From: Akkermansia muciniphila | GTDB taxonomy: Bacteria > Verrucomicrobiota > Verrucomicrobiia > Verrucomicrobiales > Akkermansiaceae | Length of the DNA stretch: 64,000 nucleotides | NCBI RefSeq assembly: GCF_002884975.1 | Contig: NZ_PJKB01000003.1 | Location: forward strand, 226,743 to 290,742 | Direction: 5' to 3' | Shown: piece by piece, positions 1 to 8,745 of the stretch | How the letters are laid out: each line of letters begins with the position of its first letter | How positions within the stretch are numbered: the stretch's first letter is position 1 | The notes under the pieces: model-generated | The model's input: only the letters and a program-made list of their open reading frames with translations | Told to the model about the DNA's origin: nothing | Databases searched by the model: none | Made by a program: the position numbers and the translations under genes

Positions 1-840
1 CAGGGAAAAGAGCTTATCCGTGATGATGGAATAGTTGCCGTAGTAAGCCACCATCTGCAGGGAGACAAAGGCATAAACCAGGAGCGGCGTTATCTGGAAC
101 TGGGCAAAAGCCCCAATCCTGTGAACAAACAGCTGCCTGGTATATTTGATAACTTCCGGATACTTCCTGAATAACTGGCGGCCCATAGCAACACTGCTTT
201 TCAGCCACGGATATACCTGGTTGATTTTCCAATTCAGGATGAATGAATAGATTCCTCCAAACAACAGTTCTATCGCGATCCACAGATAGTAGCTGCCGGT
301 ATACCAGGCGGACAGCATTTGAAATAAAATCTTGATGATGGTAGCCGTCTGGAAATAGACGGCTACCACGTAATTCCTCTGGTCCGCTCCCAGGAGAGCC
401 TGCCTGTAATTGGCGAAGTAGCCAATCAGGGAAGACGCCAGAAATGAAAAATAGGCAAAATAGATGATTCCATAGGAAAACCCCGTGGAAGGAAAAATCA
501 ACGGCAGAAAACATGCCAGCACCAACCCGGCACCGATGATGACCAGGCCTATCCAGCGGTACATGTAGCCCAAGACGGAAATGATTTCATTAATCCTGGT
601 TTTATCCTGGTTAAAAATCGGTTTATAAAGCACATAGCCGATCGCCGTACTTACACCCAGTTCCGCCAGATTGAGAAAATTCAGCAGGTTTAATAAAGTT
701 CCTGTCAAGCCGACAAAATCGGCTCCCAGACAATTTAAAAATATTTTTCTGGAAAAAAAGGAGATGCACAGAATCAGGATGTAAAAAACAAGATTCACAC
801 GAGCGTTCTGCAAACTCTTTTTTACGCGGGATTCGTTCAT
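1..840 (-). CDS. Wzx-like polysaccharide flippase (3' end cut by window edge)
   Basis: The minus-strand frame is open from an ATG at 840 to base 1, giving 280 residues without a stop. It is very hydrophobic, with repeated membrane segments (for example around residues 17-30, 45-70, 95-120 and 125-145). It begins with a short basic N-terminus followed by a long helix pair rich in Leu, Asn and Gly, as in MATE-like MOP-superfamily O-antigen flippases (Wzx/RfbX). Such proteins move lipid-linked oligosaccharides across the inner membrane. The three glycosyltransferase-type genes on the opposite strand support a role in surface-glycan assembly. The C-terminal part lies outside the window, so full length is unknown. 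The family call rests on hydrophobicity pattern and context. Confidence 0.8.
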   Translation of the reverse strand, partial: MNESRVKKSLQNARVNLVFYILILCISFFSRKIFLNCLGADFVGLTGTLLNLLNFLNLAELGVSTAIGYVLYKPIFNQDKTRINEIISVLGYMYRWIGLVIIGAGLVLACFLPLIFPSTGFSYGIIYFAYFSFLASSLIGYFANYRQALLGADQRNYVVAVYFQTATIIKILFQMLSAWYTGSYYLWIAIELLFGGIYSFILNWKINQVYPWLKSSVAMGRQLFRKYPEVIKYTRQLFVHRIGAFAQFQITPLLVYAFVSLQMVAYYGNYSIITDKLFSL

Positions 841-1108
841 ACCATTTATTTCAGGAATTCAACCTGGCCTTATCAGGAAATATAAAATACAGCCACTGCA
901 CAAACCCGGCTTTATTTATTCAGCCTGTAAAATAAAGCAAAATATTCCGCCAATAGTATACCCATGAAAGCGGCATTACCCTAACACATCGTTGCACTAC
1001 ATCAATACTTTTTACTAATACCGGCATAATCCATTTAATTCCAGTTATTCAAACAAGGCACACAAAGCATCCTTGCCTTATTTCCGCCTTCCATCTATAT
1101 TGGAGCTC
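841..1108. promoter_or_regulatory. AT-rich divergent intergenic region
   Basis: This gap separates the divergent flippase and glycosyltransferase genes, so it should hold promoters for both. It is strongly AT-rich. A 9-bp inverted repeat (GCTTTATTT at 909-917 and AAATAAAGC at 930-938) is present with a 12-base spacer. It could be an operator or a weak hairpin. I could not assign convincing -35/-10 pairs. Confidence 0.4.
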
Positions 1109-2299
1109 ATGAGTAAAGGCCGTATTTTAATCGTCGCCTATACATTTCCTCCGGGAGAGGGAGGGGTAGGAATGGCGTCTTTTGAAATGGCAAAAGGGCT
1201 GCGCGCCTTAGGATGGGACATTCACGTCCTCACCCGCGAACAGAACCTTCCGGATGATCAATCCCGTCCGGAATGCTGTTCCGTCACCTCCATGCCGGAT
1301 TCCTTAACGGAAGACAGCCCGCGTTTAAGGGAATACCTGGATACCCTTCTGGAGGGCCTCAAGCCGGATTTCATCATATATCATTCCTGGTCAAACTGGT
1401 GCAGGGAGGAACTCATGGAATATGCCGGGGCACACCGCATCCCCTTCATCCTGCGCTCGCATGGCACGGGCACCAATTTTTCAGCCTTCTTCCGACTTCG
1501 TTACCCCCCCTTCTTCGGAATGAAAAAATGGATCGGCTCCTTTCTCAGTACCAGGAAGTCCGTTCTCCGTACGGGTAAAGATGCGCCCTTGAACCAACTT
1601 GTCTTTCTTGAACCCTGCGGAACCTTATTTAAAGGATTTGATTATTATTATGCCAGCAAGCTCAAGCTGCCCAACGCCTGCTGCATTCCCAACACTTTTC
1701 CGGCGTTGCAACGCGGGACCCCCTTCTTCAGGGAAAAATACGGATTAGCCGGTGTCTCCCTGTTCACCTGTGCGGCCAGCGCCTGCACGACAAAACAACA
1801 GCTTCTCTTCATCCGCCATGCAAAACGCATGAATTTGCAGAACATCGTTTTCCTTTTTCTCGTCCCTCAACGCAACCCGTATGCAGAGCAAATGGAAAAA
1901 GCCATTGGGGACCATCCCGGATTCCGCATTCTTTACAATCTTCCAAGGCATGAGGTGGAGGCCGCCATCTCGGAAAGCGACGCCATGTTCCTCTACTCCT
2001 ACCAGGAACAACAGCCTTTGTGCATTTTGGAGGCCATGTCCTGCGGCATTCCCTGGATAGCTCCGGACATCGGCTGCATTTCCGTTTTAAAAGGCGGCAT
2101 CATGCTGAAGAGCAGAACTGCCGGCTGCCTTAAAAAAGCTCTAACCTCCATGCTGGATCCTGATACCCGGAAAAGTTTAGGCGCCGCCGGGCTCCGGCAG
2201 TGGCAGCAGCGCTATGCTCCCCATGCCGTCTATGCCCAGTGGGAAGCCCTGCTCCGTTCCGCCAAAAAATCTGAAAGCATTCAAGCACATGAATTATAA
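1109..2299 (+). CDS. Glycosyltransferase, GT4-like
   Basis: A 396-residue cytoplasmic or membrane-associated glycosyltransferase with a two-Rossmann GT-B layout. The N-terminal half has the glycine-rich donor/acceptor loop after the first strand (FPPGEGGVGMASFEMAKGL). The C-terminal half has the GT4 signature EQQPLCILEAMSCGIPWIA near residues 300-320, equivalent to the EPFG...LEAMA.G.PV motif, although the EPFG part is degenerate. The ATG at 1109 has GGAG six bases upstream. An in-frame TTG at 1073 would add 12 residues without family similarity. It heads a three-gene run (1109-4371) probably co-transcribed. Substrate and linkage cannot be read from sequence. Confidence 0.82.
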   Translation: MSKGRILIVAYTFPPGEGGVGMASFEMAKGLRALGWDIHVLTREQNLPDDQSRPECCSVTSMPDSLTEDSPRLREYLDTLLEGLKPDFIIYHSWSNWCREELMEYAGAHRIPFILRSHGTGTNFSAFFRLRYPPFFGMKKWIGSFLSTRKSVLRTGKDAPLNQLVFLEPCGTLFKGFDYYYASKLKLPNACCIPNTFPALQRGTPFFREKYGLAGVSLFTCAASACTTKQQLLFIRHAKRMNLQNIVFLFLVPQRNPYAEQMEKAIGDHPGFRILYNLPRHEVEAAISESDAMFLYSYQEQQPLCILEAMSCGIPWIAPDIGCISVLKGGIMLKSRTAGCLKKALTSMLDPDTRKSLGAAGLRQWQQRYAPHAVYAQWEALLRSAKKSESIQAHEL

Positions 2300-2321
2300 A
2301 TGATTTTAATCTCCTCTTTAC

Positions 2322-3491
2322 ATGATCCCTTCCAAACATACCCGGCCCGTTCTCGCCATTGTCTCGGACATGCCGTTGGGGCGCCTGATTCCCAGCGAGT
2401 TTCAGGAAAAAGATCGTTCCCTGACACCATGGATTTTCTCTCTGTTCAAGGCTCTGGCAAACCAAACGGAATACGACATCCACTGGATCACCCTTAAGAA
2501 ATATGTTTCCGGGTATACGGTCAAATCCCTCCATCATCAGACTATCCATATTTTGCCGGACTCCAGCCTGGCGATAGGTTTGCTCACCCACCATTTTTCC
2601 GCCTCCAGGAAAATCCGCCGTCTTCTGGACCAACTGAATCCGGACTTGATTCACGTCTGGGGCATTGAACTGGCATACGCGACCGCTTGTAAAACGCAAC
2701 CGCGCCCCAAGCTGTTATCCTACCAGGGCTCACTGATTGCTTCTTGCCAACGTTCCAAAATGAAAATGTTCCCGAAGATTCAAGCTTTTTGGGAAAAACG
2801 GACCACTCCGGAATACCATCACATCACCTGTGAATCACCATGGATACATGACCGTATTCTGGAAATATCCCCTTCCGCCCAGGTTTCGCTCATTGAATAC
2901 GGAGTGGAGGAGTCATTCCATCATGTTGAAAGATCACCCTCCGCTACTCCGGAATGCCTGTTTGCAGGAAACCTCAACGAATTAAAAGGCGTCAGGTACC
3001 TGATTCAGGCATTTATGAAACCCTCACTGCAGCATGTTCAACTTTATGTTGCCGGATCAGGCGAATTGAGGAAAAAACTGGAACCCGCAAGCACGCCCAA
3101 TATCCATTGGGTTGGCACCTTGCAGCGCCCTGAACTGCAAAAACGGCTGTCGTCAGCATGGTGCCTGGTACACCCCACCCTGGGGGATGCCTCTCCCAAC
3201 TGCGTCAAGGAGGCAAGAGTCATCGGGCTTCCCGTTATCACCACTTGCGAAGGGGGGCAGACCCAGTATGTCGTTGACGGCAAGTCCGGGTACATTATTC
3301 CCGTCAGAGACAGTGAAGCCCTTGGCCAGGCAGTCCTGTCCCTGACTGAATCCTTGGAAAAAAACATGGCCATGGGGCTTTACGGGGTTGATGAAATTAG
3401 AAAAGCTCTGAAAATTGAACTGACTTGCAGCAAATTCCTTTCCCTGTACGGCTCTTTGTTGAACGGCAAACCATCCTCCCTTCCGGATTGA
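2322..3491 (+). CDS. Glycosyltransferase, GT4-like
   Basis: A 389-residue GT-B fold protein. After residue 210 it has the typical start of the nucleotide-sugar domain (LFAGNLNELKGVRYLIQAF), and near residues 286-305 the motif GDASPNCVKEARVIGLPVI. Here the acidic/LEAMA motif of GT4 enzymes is replaced by CVKEARVIG, a variant in which Glu of KEA is the likely donor-binding acid. It starts 22 bases after the preceding glycosyltransferase, so they very likely form one operon. The role is probably sequential sugar addition to a surface glycan; the specific sugar is unknown. Confidence 0.82.
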   Translation: MIPSKHTRPVLAIVSDMPLGRLIPSEFQEKDRSLTPWIFSLFKALANQTEYDIHWITLKKYVSGYTVKSLHHQTIHILPDSSLAIGLLTHHFSASRKIRRLLDQLNPDLIHVWGIELAYATACKTQPRPKLLSYQGSLIASCQRSKMKMFPKIQAFWEKRTTPEYHHITCESPWIHDRILEISPSAQVSLIEYGVEESFHHVERSPSATPECLFAGNLNELKGVRYLIQAFMKPSLQHVQLYVAGSGELRKKLEPASTPNIHWVGTLQRPELQKRLSSAWCLVHPTLGDASPNCVKEARVIGLPVITTCEGGQTQYVVDGKSGYIIPVRDSEALGQAVLSLTESLEKNMAMGLYGVDEIRKALKIELTCSKFLSLYGSLLNGKPSSLPD

Positions 3492-3549
3492 TCCACCCGC
3501 ACATGAACCCGGCTCTGCGCCCGGTCATCCTCCTTCATTCTCCGTTTCC

Positions 3550-4371
3550 ATGAAAAAGGTCGTTTTCATTAACTTCGGTTCCGCCCGGTTTACGCACCGG
3601 CAAATGCTGCAGCTTCTTTCCGCCAAACTGGCCGGAAAAGCGGATCAAGTATATGGATTCCAGCCTAAACACTTAAAAGAGCTCGGGTTTTACGGCACCC
3701 ACCCCTGGTTTCATCCCTCCCAGAGAGGATTTGCATTCTGGTCATGGAAACCCTTCATCATTCACCATGCCCTGCGGCAGGTGCAGGACGGAGACATGGT
3801 CATCTATTCGGACGTCGGCAGGCCATGGGTGCGGATGTTCCACCATTCCCTGGGCTCGGTCCAGCAATGGCTGGAAGAACTGCGCCAGGACATCATGCCC
3901 GGAATATACATTCCCTATACGGGCACGATAGAAAATTGGACCAAGGCCGCCACGCTGAACCAAATGGAAGCGCTCTCCCCGGATATGTTGAATTCCCCTC
4001 CCATCCAGACCTCCTTCTCCGTCTGGAGGAAAACTCCGGCGACCGTGAGACTGGCGGAGGAATGGGAAGAAAAATGCCGCCATTTGCCGCTGGTAGGAGA
4101 TTACGACGCAAATACGGACATTCCGAACGGCCCTTCCTTCAAGGACCACAGGCACGACCAAGCCATCTTCTCCATCCTGTGTTTTCAGCGCCACCTAAAG
4201 GCATTGGACTCCATCGGGGGACAACGGCCGGAAGTTGACAAGGATATGGACGCCTGGCTTCAGCTTCAGGGAGCTCCGCCGTCAGGCGCCTGTACAGATG
4301 CCCTGTTAAACGGCCTTTCCGCCACCGCCAGAAAACTGGAAAGCGCCGTCAGAACTTGTTTGAAAAAGTAG
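3550..4371 (+). CDS. Putative glycosyltransferase-like protein (RGxxxWxWKP family)
   Basis: A 273-residue soluble protein. Its N-terminal half carries RGFAFWSWKPFIIHHAL (about residues 58-75) followed by DGDMVIYSDVG (about 80-90). This resembles a group of proteins in polysaccharide loci with a GYWxWKP...GDxxxYxDxG signature. The acidic YSDVG segment sits where a metal- or nucleotide-sugar-binding DxD would be expected in GT-A enzymes. It lies 58 bases after a GT4 gene in a glycan locus. The glycosyltransferase call is inference from that motif and context; no reaction can be assigned. The stop at 4371 lies 32 bases before the miaA ATG. Confidence 0.6.
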   Translation: MKKVVFINFGSARFTHRQMLQLLSAKLAGKADQVYGFQPKHLKELGFYGTHPWFHPSQRGFAFWSWKPFIIHHALRQVQDGDMVIYSDVGRPWVRMFHHSLGSVQQWLEELRQDIMPGIYIPYTGTIENWTKAATLNQMEALSPDMLNSPPIQTSFSVWRKTPATVRLAEEWEEKCRHLPLVGDYDANTDIPNGPSFKDHRHDQAIFSILCFQRHLKALDSIGGQRPEVDKDMDAWLQLQGAPPSGACTDALLNGLSATARKLESAVRTCLKK

Positions 4372-4403
4372 CCCTCTCCCTTTCCGGCCACCACAGAATC
4401 TCC

Positions 4404-5312
4404 ATGCAGCCATACCCAGCCACCCTCTCCACCCTGTTCCTTGCCGGTCCCACCGGATCCGGAAAATCCGCCGTGGCCGTGGAACTGGCGGACATGCTGG
4501 GCGCGGAGATCGTCAGCTCGGACGCCTACCAGGTGTACCGTGAAATTCCCGTCCTGACGGCGGTCCCTTCCCCGGAAGAACAGGCGCGCATCCCCCATCA
4601 CATGATTTCCGTCATTCCCGTCCAGATGCCCTGGGACGCCACGGAACACTACCACCGGGCCATGCGGTGCGTGGAAGACATCCATGCGCGGGGAAAAACG
4701 GCCATCGTCACGGGAGGCTCCGGCCTGTACTTCAAATTCCTTTCCCACGGCCTGTCGGAAGCTCCGCCGGGAGACGCCTCCCTGCGCGCCGCCTTTGCAG
4801 GCTACTCCACGAAAGAGCTGTACGCCCGGCTCTACGCCCTGGACCCGGAAGGCGCGGCAACTACCAGCCCCGCCAACCGGCGTTACGTGGAGCGCAACCT
4901 GGAAATCGTCCTTGCAGGAGGAAAACCCCTTTCCTTCTGGAAGCGGAACTGGTTGAAACCGCCCCGTGGCCCAGGCTGGGCCATCACCCGGGAAGTTCCG
5001 GAACTGGACGGCAGAATAGCCGCCCGCGCCGCCCGCATGATGCAGGAGGGAGCCGTGGAGGAAGTGGAGCGGCTGGGCCCCTGCTCCGCCACGGCGGAAC
5101 GCACCCTTGGCCTGACGCTCATACGCAGCATGCTGCGGGGGGAAACCACCCGTGAAACCTGCCAGGCGCAGCTGGCCCTGGCCACCCGCCAGTACGCCAA
5201 ACGGCAGCGGACCTGGCTGAAACGCGAACAATGGCTCCGGGAGCTTCCCGCCTCCCCGTCCACCTCCCCCCGGGAACTTGCGGAGCGCATCATGAGGGAG
5301 CTGGAGCGTTAG
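4404..5312 (+). CDS. miaA: tRNA dimethylallyltransferase
   Basis: A 302-residue cytoplasmic enzyme that transfers a dimethylallyl group to N6 of A37 in tRNAs reading UNN codons. The N-terminus has the P-loop AGPTGSGKSAVAVELA and the following SSDAYQVYREI, the counterpart of the DSxQVYR substrate motif. Later come GGSGLYFKFL and a C-terminal RQYAKRQRTWLK basic segment typical of MiaA. An in-frame TTG at 4356 would overlap the upstream gene by 16 bases; the ATG at 4404 begins close to the conserved domain and is preferred. It is followed by mnmA and mnmE, forming a group of anticodon-loop modification genes. Confidence 0.95.
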   Translation: MQPYPATLSTLFLAGPTGSGKSAVAVELADMLGAEIVSSDAYQVYREIPVLTAVPSPEEQARIPHHMISVIPVQMPWDATEHYHRAMRCVEDIHARGKTAIVTGGSGLYFKFLSHGLSEAPPGDASLRAAFAGYSTKELYARLYALDPEGAATTSPANRRYVERNLEIVLAGGKPLSFWKRNWLKPPRGPGWAITREVPELDGRIAARAARMMQEGAVEEVERLGPCSATAERTLGLTLIRSMLRGETTRETCQAQLALATRQYAKRQRTWLKREQWLRELPASPSTSPRELAERIMRELER

Positions 5313-5567
5313 CCCTTTTTACACGGCGGCAACATCCGGAACCGTTCCAAACAGTGCTGCGTATTCAGCAATGCCACGTGGCCCGCGGGGAAAGATATGC
5401 CCGGTTGTCCGCACGGAAACACCGCGCTACCGCCTGATGTTGGCGCCGGATGCCTGTCTTCCCCGCTTTTTGTCTTGGCTTGCGGGGGCATCTTTGATTT
5501 ACAGGGGCAGGCGGGAAAGACTTCCCAAACGCAGGTTCCCTATCACACCCATATCCTTTTCAACATC

Positions 5568-6641
5568 GTGGCACGCATTCTTGTAGGCTTATCCGGCGGG
5601 GTGGACAGCTCCGTGGCAGCAGCCCTGCTCGTGGAGCAGGGACATGACGTGGTGGGGGCCTACATGAAAAACTGGGTGAATGACGAGGGCATTCCCGGAG
5701 AATGCCCGTGGGAGCAGGATATCCAGGACGCGCTGGCCGTCGCCAAAAAAATCGGCATTGAATTCCGGGTCATCGACCTGGTGGACGAATACCGTTCCCG
5801 CATCGTGAATTATCTGATTGAAGGCTACCGCGCCGGATACACGCCCAATCCGGACGTGCTCTGCAACCGGGAAATGAAGTTCGGCGTTTTTCTGGATTAC
5901 GCCCTGGAACAGGGGTTTGATTCCGTAGCCACCGGCCACTACGCCCGCAGGCTGGATACGCCGCAAGGTTCCTTCATCCTGCGCGGGCGGGACCCCAACA
6001 AGGACCAGTCCTACTTCCTGTCCCTGATGCGCCCGGACCAGACAGCCCGTGCCATGTTCCCCCTGGGGGACCTGCTGAAGCCGGAAGTCCGCGTGCTGGC
6101 GGATAAATACGGCCTTCCCACAGCGCGCAAGAAGGACAGCCAGGGCATCTGCTTCATCGGCCAGGTGAAGATGAGCGACTTCCTGCGCCACTACCTGCCG
6201 GACAAACCCGGCAAAATCGTGGATACGGAGGGGAAGGCGCTTGGCTCCCACAACGGCCTGCACCTGTTCACCATGGGCCAGAGGAAAGGCCACGGCGTCG
6301 CCTCCCCGCGGGAAGGAATCGCCTACGTGGTGGTGGGGAAGGACGTCAAACGCAACCGCCTGATCCTGGGGTATGAAGACGCGTCCACGCAGGGACTGTA
6401 CGCAGCCCATGCGGTGGTTGGCGGCATTTCCAATACGCTGTCTCCCCTGCCCTCCCGCGTGATGGCGCAGCCCCGCTACCGCGCCAAGGCGGAATGGGCC
6501 TCCTGCGAATATCTGGAAGAAGGAAAGGTGCGCCTGAGCTTTGATACGCCCCTCCGGGCGCTGGCCGTGGGACAGGTCTGCGCCTTTTACGACGGAGGCA
6601 AGCTGCTGGGCGGCGGTTTTTTTGAATCCATAGAACCATGA
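5568..6641 (+). CDS. mnmA: tRNA-specific 2-thiouridylase
   Basis: A 357-residue ATP-dependent enzyme that installs the 2-thio group on wobble U34 of Lys, Glu and Gln tRNAs. The PP-loop SGGVDSS sits at residues 9-15. The catalytic cysteine pair is C99 (in NPDVLCNREMKFG) and C195 (in QGICFIG). KDQSYFLS is also conserved. I chose the GTG at 5568 because the conserved domain starts three residues later. The open frame extends upstream to 5397, but the extra 57 residues are low-quality and match no known MnmA N-terminus. The stop overlaps the mnmE start as ATGA, showing translational coupling. Confidence 0.95.
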   Translation: MARILVGLSGGVDSSVAAALLVEQGHDVVGAYMKNWVNDEGIPGECPWEQDIQDALAVAKKIGIEFRVIDLVDEYRSRIVNYLIEGYRAGYTPNPDVLCNREMKFGVFLDYALEQGFDSVATGHYARRLDTPQGSFILRGRDPNKDQSYFLSLMRPDQTARAMFPLGDLLKPEVRVLADKYGLPTARKKDSQGICFIGQVKMSDFLRHYLPDKPGKIVDTEGKALGSHNGLHLFTMGQRKGHGVASPREGIAYVVVGKDVKRNRLILGYEDASTQGLYAAHAVVGGISNTLSPLPSRVMAQPRYRAKAEWASCEYLEEGKVRLSFDTPLRALAVGQVCAFYDGGKLLGGGFFESIEP

Positions 6642-7987
6642 TTGACCCGGAACGCACCATAGCCGCGCAGGCCACCGCCGCAGGACAGGGAGCCATCGCC
6701 GTCATCCGCATGAGCGGTCCCGGCTGCATGGCCGTCCTGAAACAATGCACCCCCGCGGCCTTCACGGAACACCTCCAGCCGCGCCGGGCAACGCTGGCCC
6801 GCATTCTGGACGCGGAGGGAACCGCCATTGACCAGGCGCTCATCACCTGGTTCCCGGCCCCGGCCAGTTATACGGGGGAAGATACCGTGGAAATCTCCTG
6901 CCACGGCGGCATGCTGGTGACAGACCGCCTGCTGAAACACCTGTACCAGTGCGGAGCTTTCCCGGCGGAACCGGGCGAGTTCACAAAGAGGGCCTTCCTG
7001 AACGGGCGCATGGACCTGACCCAGGCGGAAGCCGTCATGGACGTGATTTCCGCCGGAAGCGACCTGGCCCTGAAGGCCGCGCAAAGCCAGTTGGGCGGGG
7101 GCATCGGCTCCCAGGTGAACGAACTGAAGGACAGCCTGGTTCATGTTCTGGCCCATATTGAGGCCTATATCGATTTTCCGGATGAAGACATTTCCCCGGA
7201 CACCGCCTCCGGTTTGCTGGCGCGTCTCCGGAGCATGGAAGAAAAACTTTCCGCCCTCCTCCGGACCGCCGAGGGCGGCCGCCTGCTGCGGGAAGGAATC
7301 CGCACCGCGATCGCCGGACCGCCCAATGTCGGAAAATCCAGCCTGCTGAATACCCTGCTGGGGTATGACCGGGCCATTGTCAGCAATATTGCCGGAACCA
7401 CGCGGGACACGGTGGAGGAATCCGTCCAGCTTGCCGGGCTGGCCCTGCGGCTGATTGACACGGCAGGCGTCCGGGAATCTTCCGACGTCATTGAACAGGC
7501 CGGCATCACCCGCACCAACAGGGCGCTGGAATCCGCGGACCTAGTTCTGGAAGTGGCGGACGCCTCCGCGCCCCGGACAGAGGCGTTCCCCACCGCCGCC
7601 CGTACCGCGCCCCGGCTGCTAATTCTGAACAAGTGCGACCTGGGAATCCACCCGGACTGGGAGGCCGTTCCCGGCATCCGGTTCTCCTGCGCCACCGGAG
7701 AAGGCAGAAAGGAATTGGAAGAAGCCATCGTCCGGGCCTTCGCCTCCTCCCTGCCCGGTGAAACGGGCAGCTCCCTGGTAGCCATCAACGCCCGGCACCA
7801 GCATGAACTGGGCCTGTGCCTGGAGCATGTGCGGATGGCTTCGGAATCCATCTCCCGGCAGGAAAGCCCGGAATTTACGGCGCTGGAACTGAGGGAAGCC
7901 CTGACGCACCTGGGGGAAATCACCGGGGCTGTGGATACGGAGGACGTGCTGGGCGCCATTTTCTCCTCCTTCTGCCTGGGCAAATAA
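6638..7987 (+). CDS. mnmE: tRNA modification GTPase MnmE (TrmE)
   Basis: A 449-residue GTPase that works with MnmG to add the carboxymethylaminomethyl group at C5 of wobble U34. Order: N-terminal tetrahydrofolate-binding domain (starts TIAAQATAAGQGAIAVIRMSG, with SYTGEDTVEISCHGG), helical domain, inserted Ras-like G domain with GPPNVGKSSLLN near residue 228, IAGTTRDTVEE, DTAG and NKCD. The C-terminal CLGK (446-449) matches the essential CxGK motif. It overlaps mnmA by four bases. Having MnmA and MnmE adjacent couples the two modifications of the same nucleotide. Confidence 0.96.
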   Translation: MIDPERTIAAQATAAGQGAIAVIRMSGPGCMAVLKQCTPAAFTEHLQPRRATLARILDAEGTAIDQALITWFPAPASYTGEDTVEISCHGGMLVTDRLLKHLYQCGAFPAEPGEFTKRAFLNGRMDLTQAEAVMDVISAGSDLALKAAQSQLGGGIGSQVNELKDSLVHVLAHIEAYIDFPDEDISPDTASGLLARLRSMEEKLSALLRTAEGGRLLREGIRTAIAGPPNVGKSSLLNTLLGYDRAIVSNIAGTTRDTVEESVQLAGLALRLIDTAGVRESSDVIEQAGITRTNRALESADLVLEVADASAPRTEAFPTAARTAPRLLILNKCDLGIHPDWEAVPGIRFSCATGEGRKELEEAIVRAFASSLPGETGSSLVAINARHQHELGLCLEHVRMASESISRQESPEFTALELREALTHLGEITGAVDTEDVLGAIFSSFCLGK

Positions 7988-8030
7988 CCCTCCGGAACGT
8001 CCGGAAACGCCATTCAACGAGCGGAAACCG

Positions 8031-8717
8031 TTACTTCCCGCCGGACTTCCCGGCAAGGGCTTCCTTCTCCTCCTCTTCCATGGCTTCCGGTTCCGCCTCC
8101 GGGGAGAACAGGGGGATGTAGGAAGGCAGGTTCCAGTTCCAGCGGATGGCCGCCAGGCGCACGGAGAGCGTGACTACGAACCCCGTCACGAAGCAGGTGG
8201 AGGAGTCGATTCCAAAGTAGTAAAGCACCGCGTACGCCACACCGCCCAGCAGGGCCGCGGTAGCATACAGTTCCCCGGGACGGAACACGTAGGGAACGTT
8301 CCCGGTAAGCACGTCGCGCAGCAGGCCGCCCGCCACGCCGGTGCAGATGCCCATCATCACGGAAACGGTAGGCGTATAGCCGTGGAGGTAGGATTTTTCC
8401 GTGCCGATCATGCCGAAGAGGGCCAGCACAATGGCGTCCGCCACGCGGATAGTGCCCATGGGCGGCGGATATTTCTGGGCCAGGTAAAAAGTCACCAGGC
8501 TGGTGACGACGGCGGCCAGAACGAAAATTTCACCGGAAGGCAGCGTCCAGTATACCGGGATATCCAGCAAAAGGTCACGCACGGTTCCGCCCCCCAGGGC
8601 CGCCAGCGTGCCGCAGACAATCACGCCGAACAGGTCCATTTTCACCCGTGAAGAAGCAATGGACCCCGCCAGGGCTCCAATGATCGTGCTCATGATTTCA
8701 CAGATGGAGAGGAACAT
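8031..8717 (-). CDS. UPF0126/TRIC-family membrane protein
   Basis: About 228 residues with seven likely membrane helices arranged as two similar halves. Each half has the UPF0126 (TRIC, YadS/YicG) signature: GGGTVRDLLLD in the first and GGLLRDVLTG in the second. Bacterial members are cation channels or glycine transporters of the inner membrane. The C-terminus is an acidic and basic tail (EPEAMEEEEKEALAGKSGGK). I start at the ATG at 8717, just before a hydrophobic helix. The longer frame to 8834 would overlap the upstream metallo-hydrolase and adds a Pro/Cys-rich stretch unlike a membrane N-terminus. It converges on mnmE. Confidence 0.85.
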   Translation of the reverse strand: MFLSICEIMSTIIGALAGSIASSRVKMDLFGVIVCGTLAALGGGTVRDLLLDIPVYWTLPSGEIFVLAAVVTSLVTFYLAQKYPPPMGTIRVADAIVLALFGMIGTEKSYLHGYTPTVSVMMGICTGVAGGLLRDVLTGNVPYVFRPGELYATAALLGGVAYAVLYYFGIDSSTCFVTGFVVTLSVRLAAIRWNWNLPSYIPLFSPEAEPEAMEEEEKEALAGKSGGK

Positions 8718-8745
8718 GGCGGGGGAAAGGAGGAAGAGGAGAGCT

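Noticed and set aside
5447-5506. Inverted repeat GATGCC/GGCATC with CCCCGC/GCGGGG inside
   Set aside because: The six-base bulge makes the stem weak, and the position (upstream of mnmA) fits no known terminator or riboswitch.
5397-5567. 57-residue N-terminal extension in the mnmA frame
   Set aside because: No MnmA-like sequence; the conserved PP-loop domain begins right after the GTG at 5568, and the extension has poor composition.
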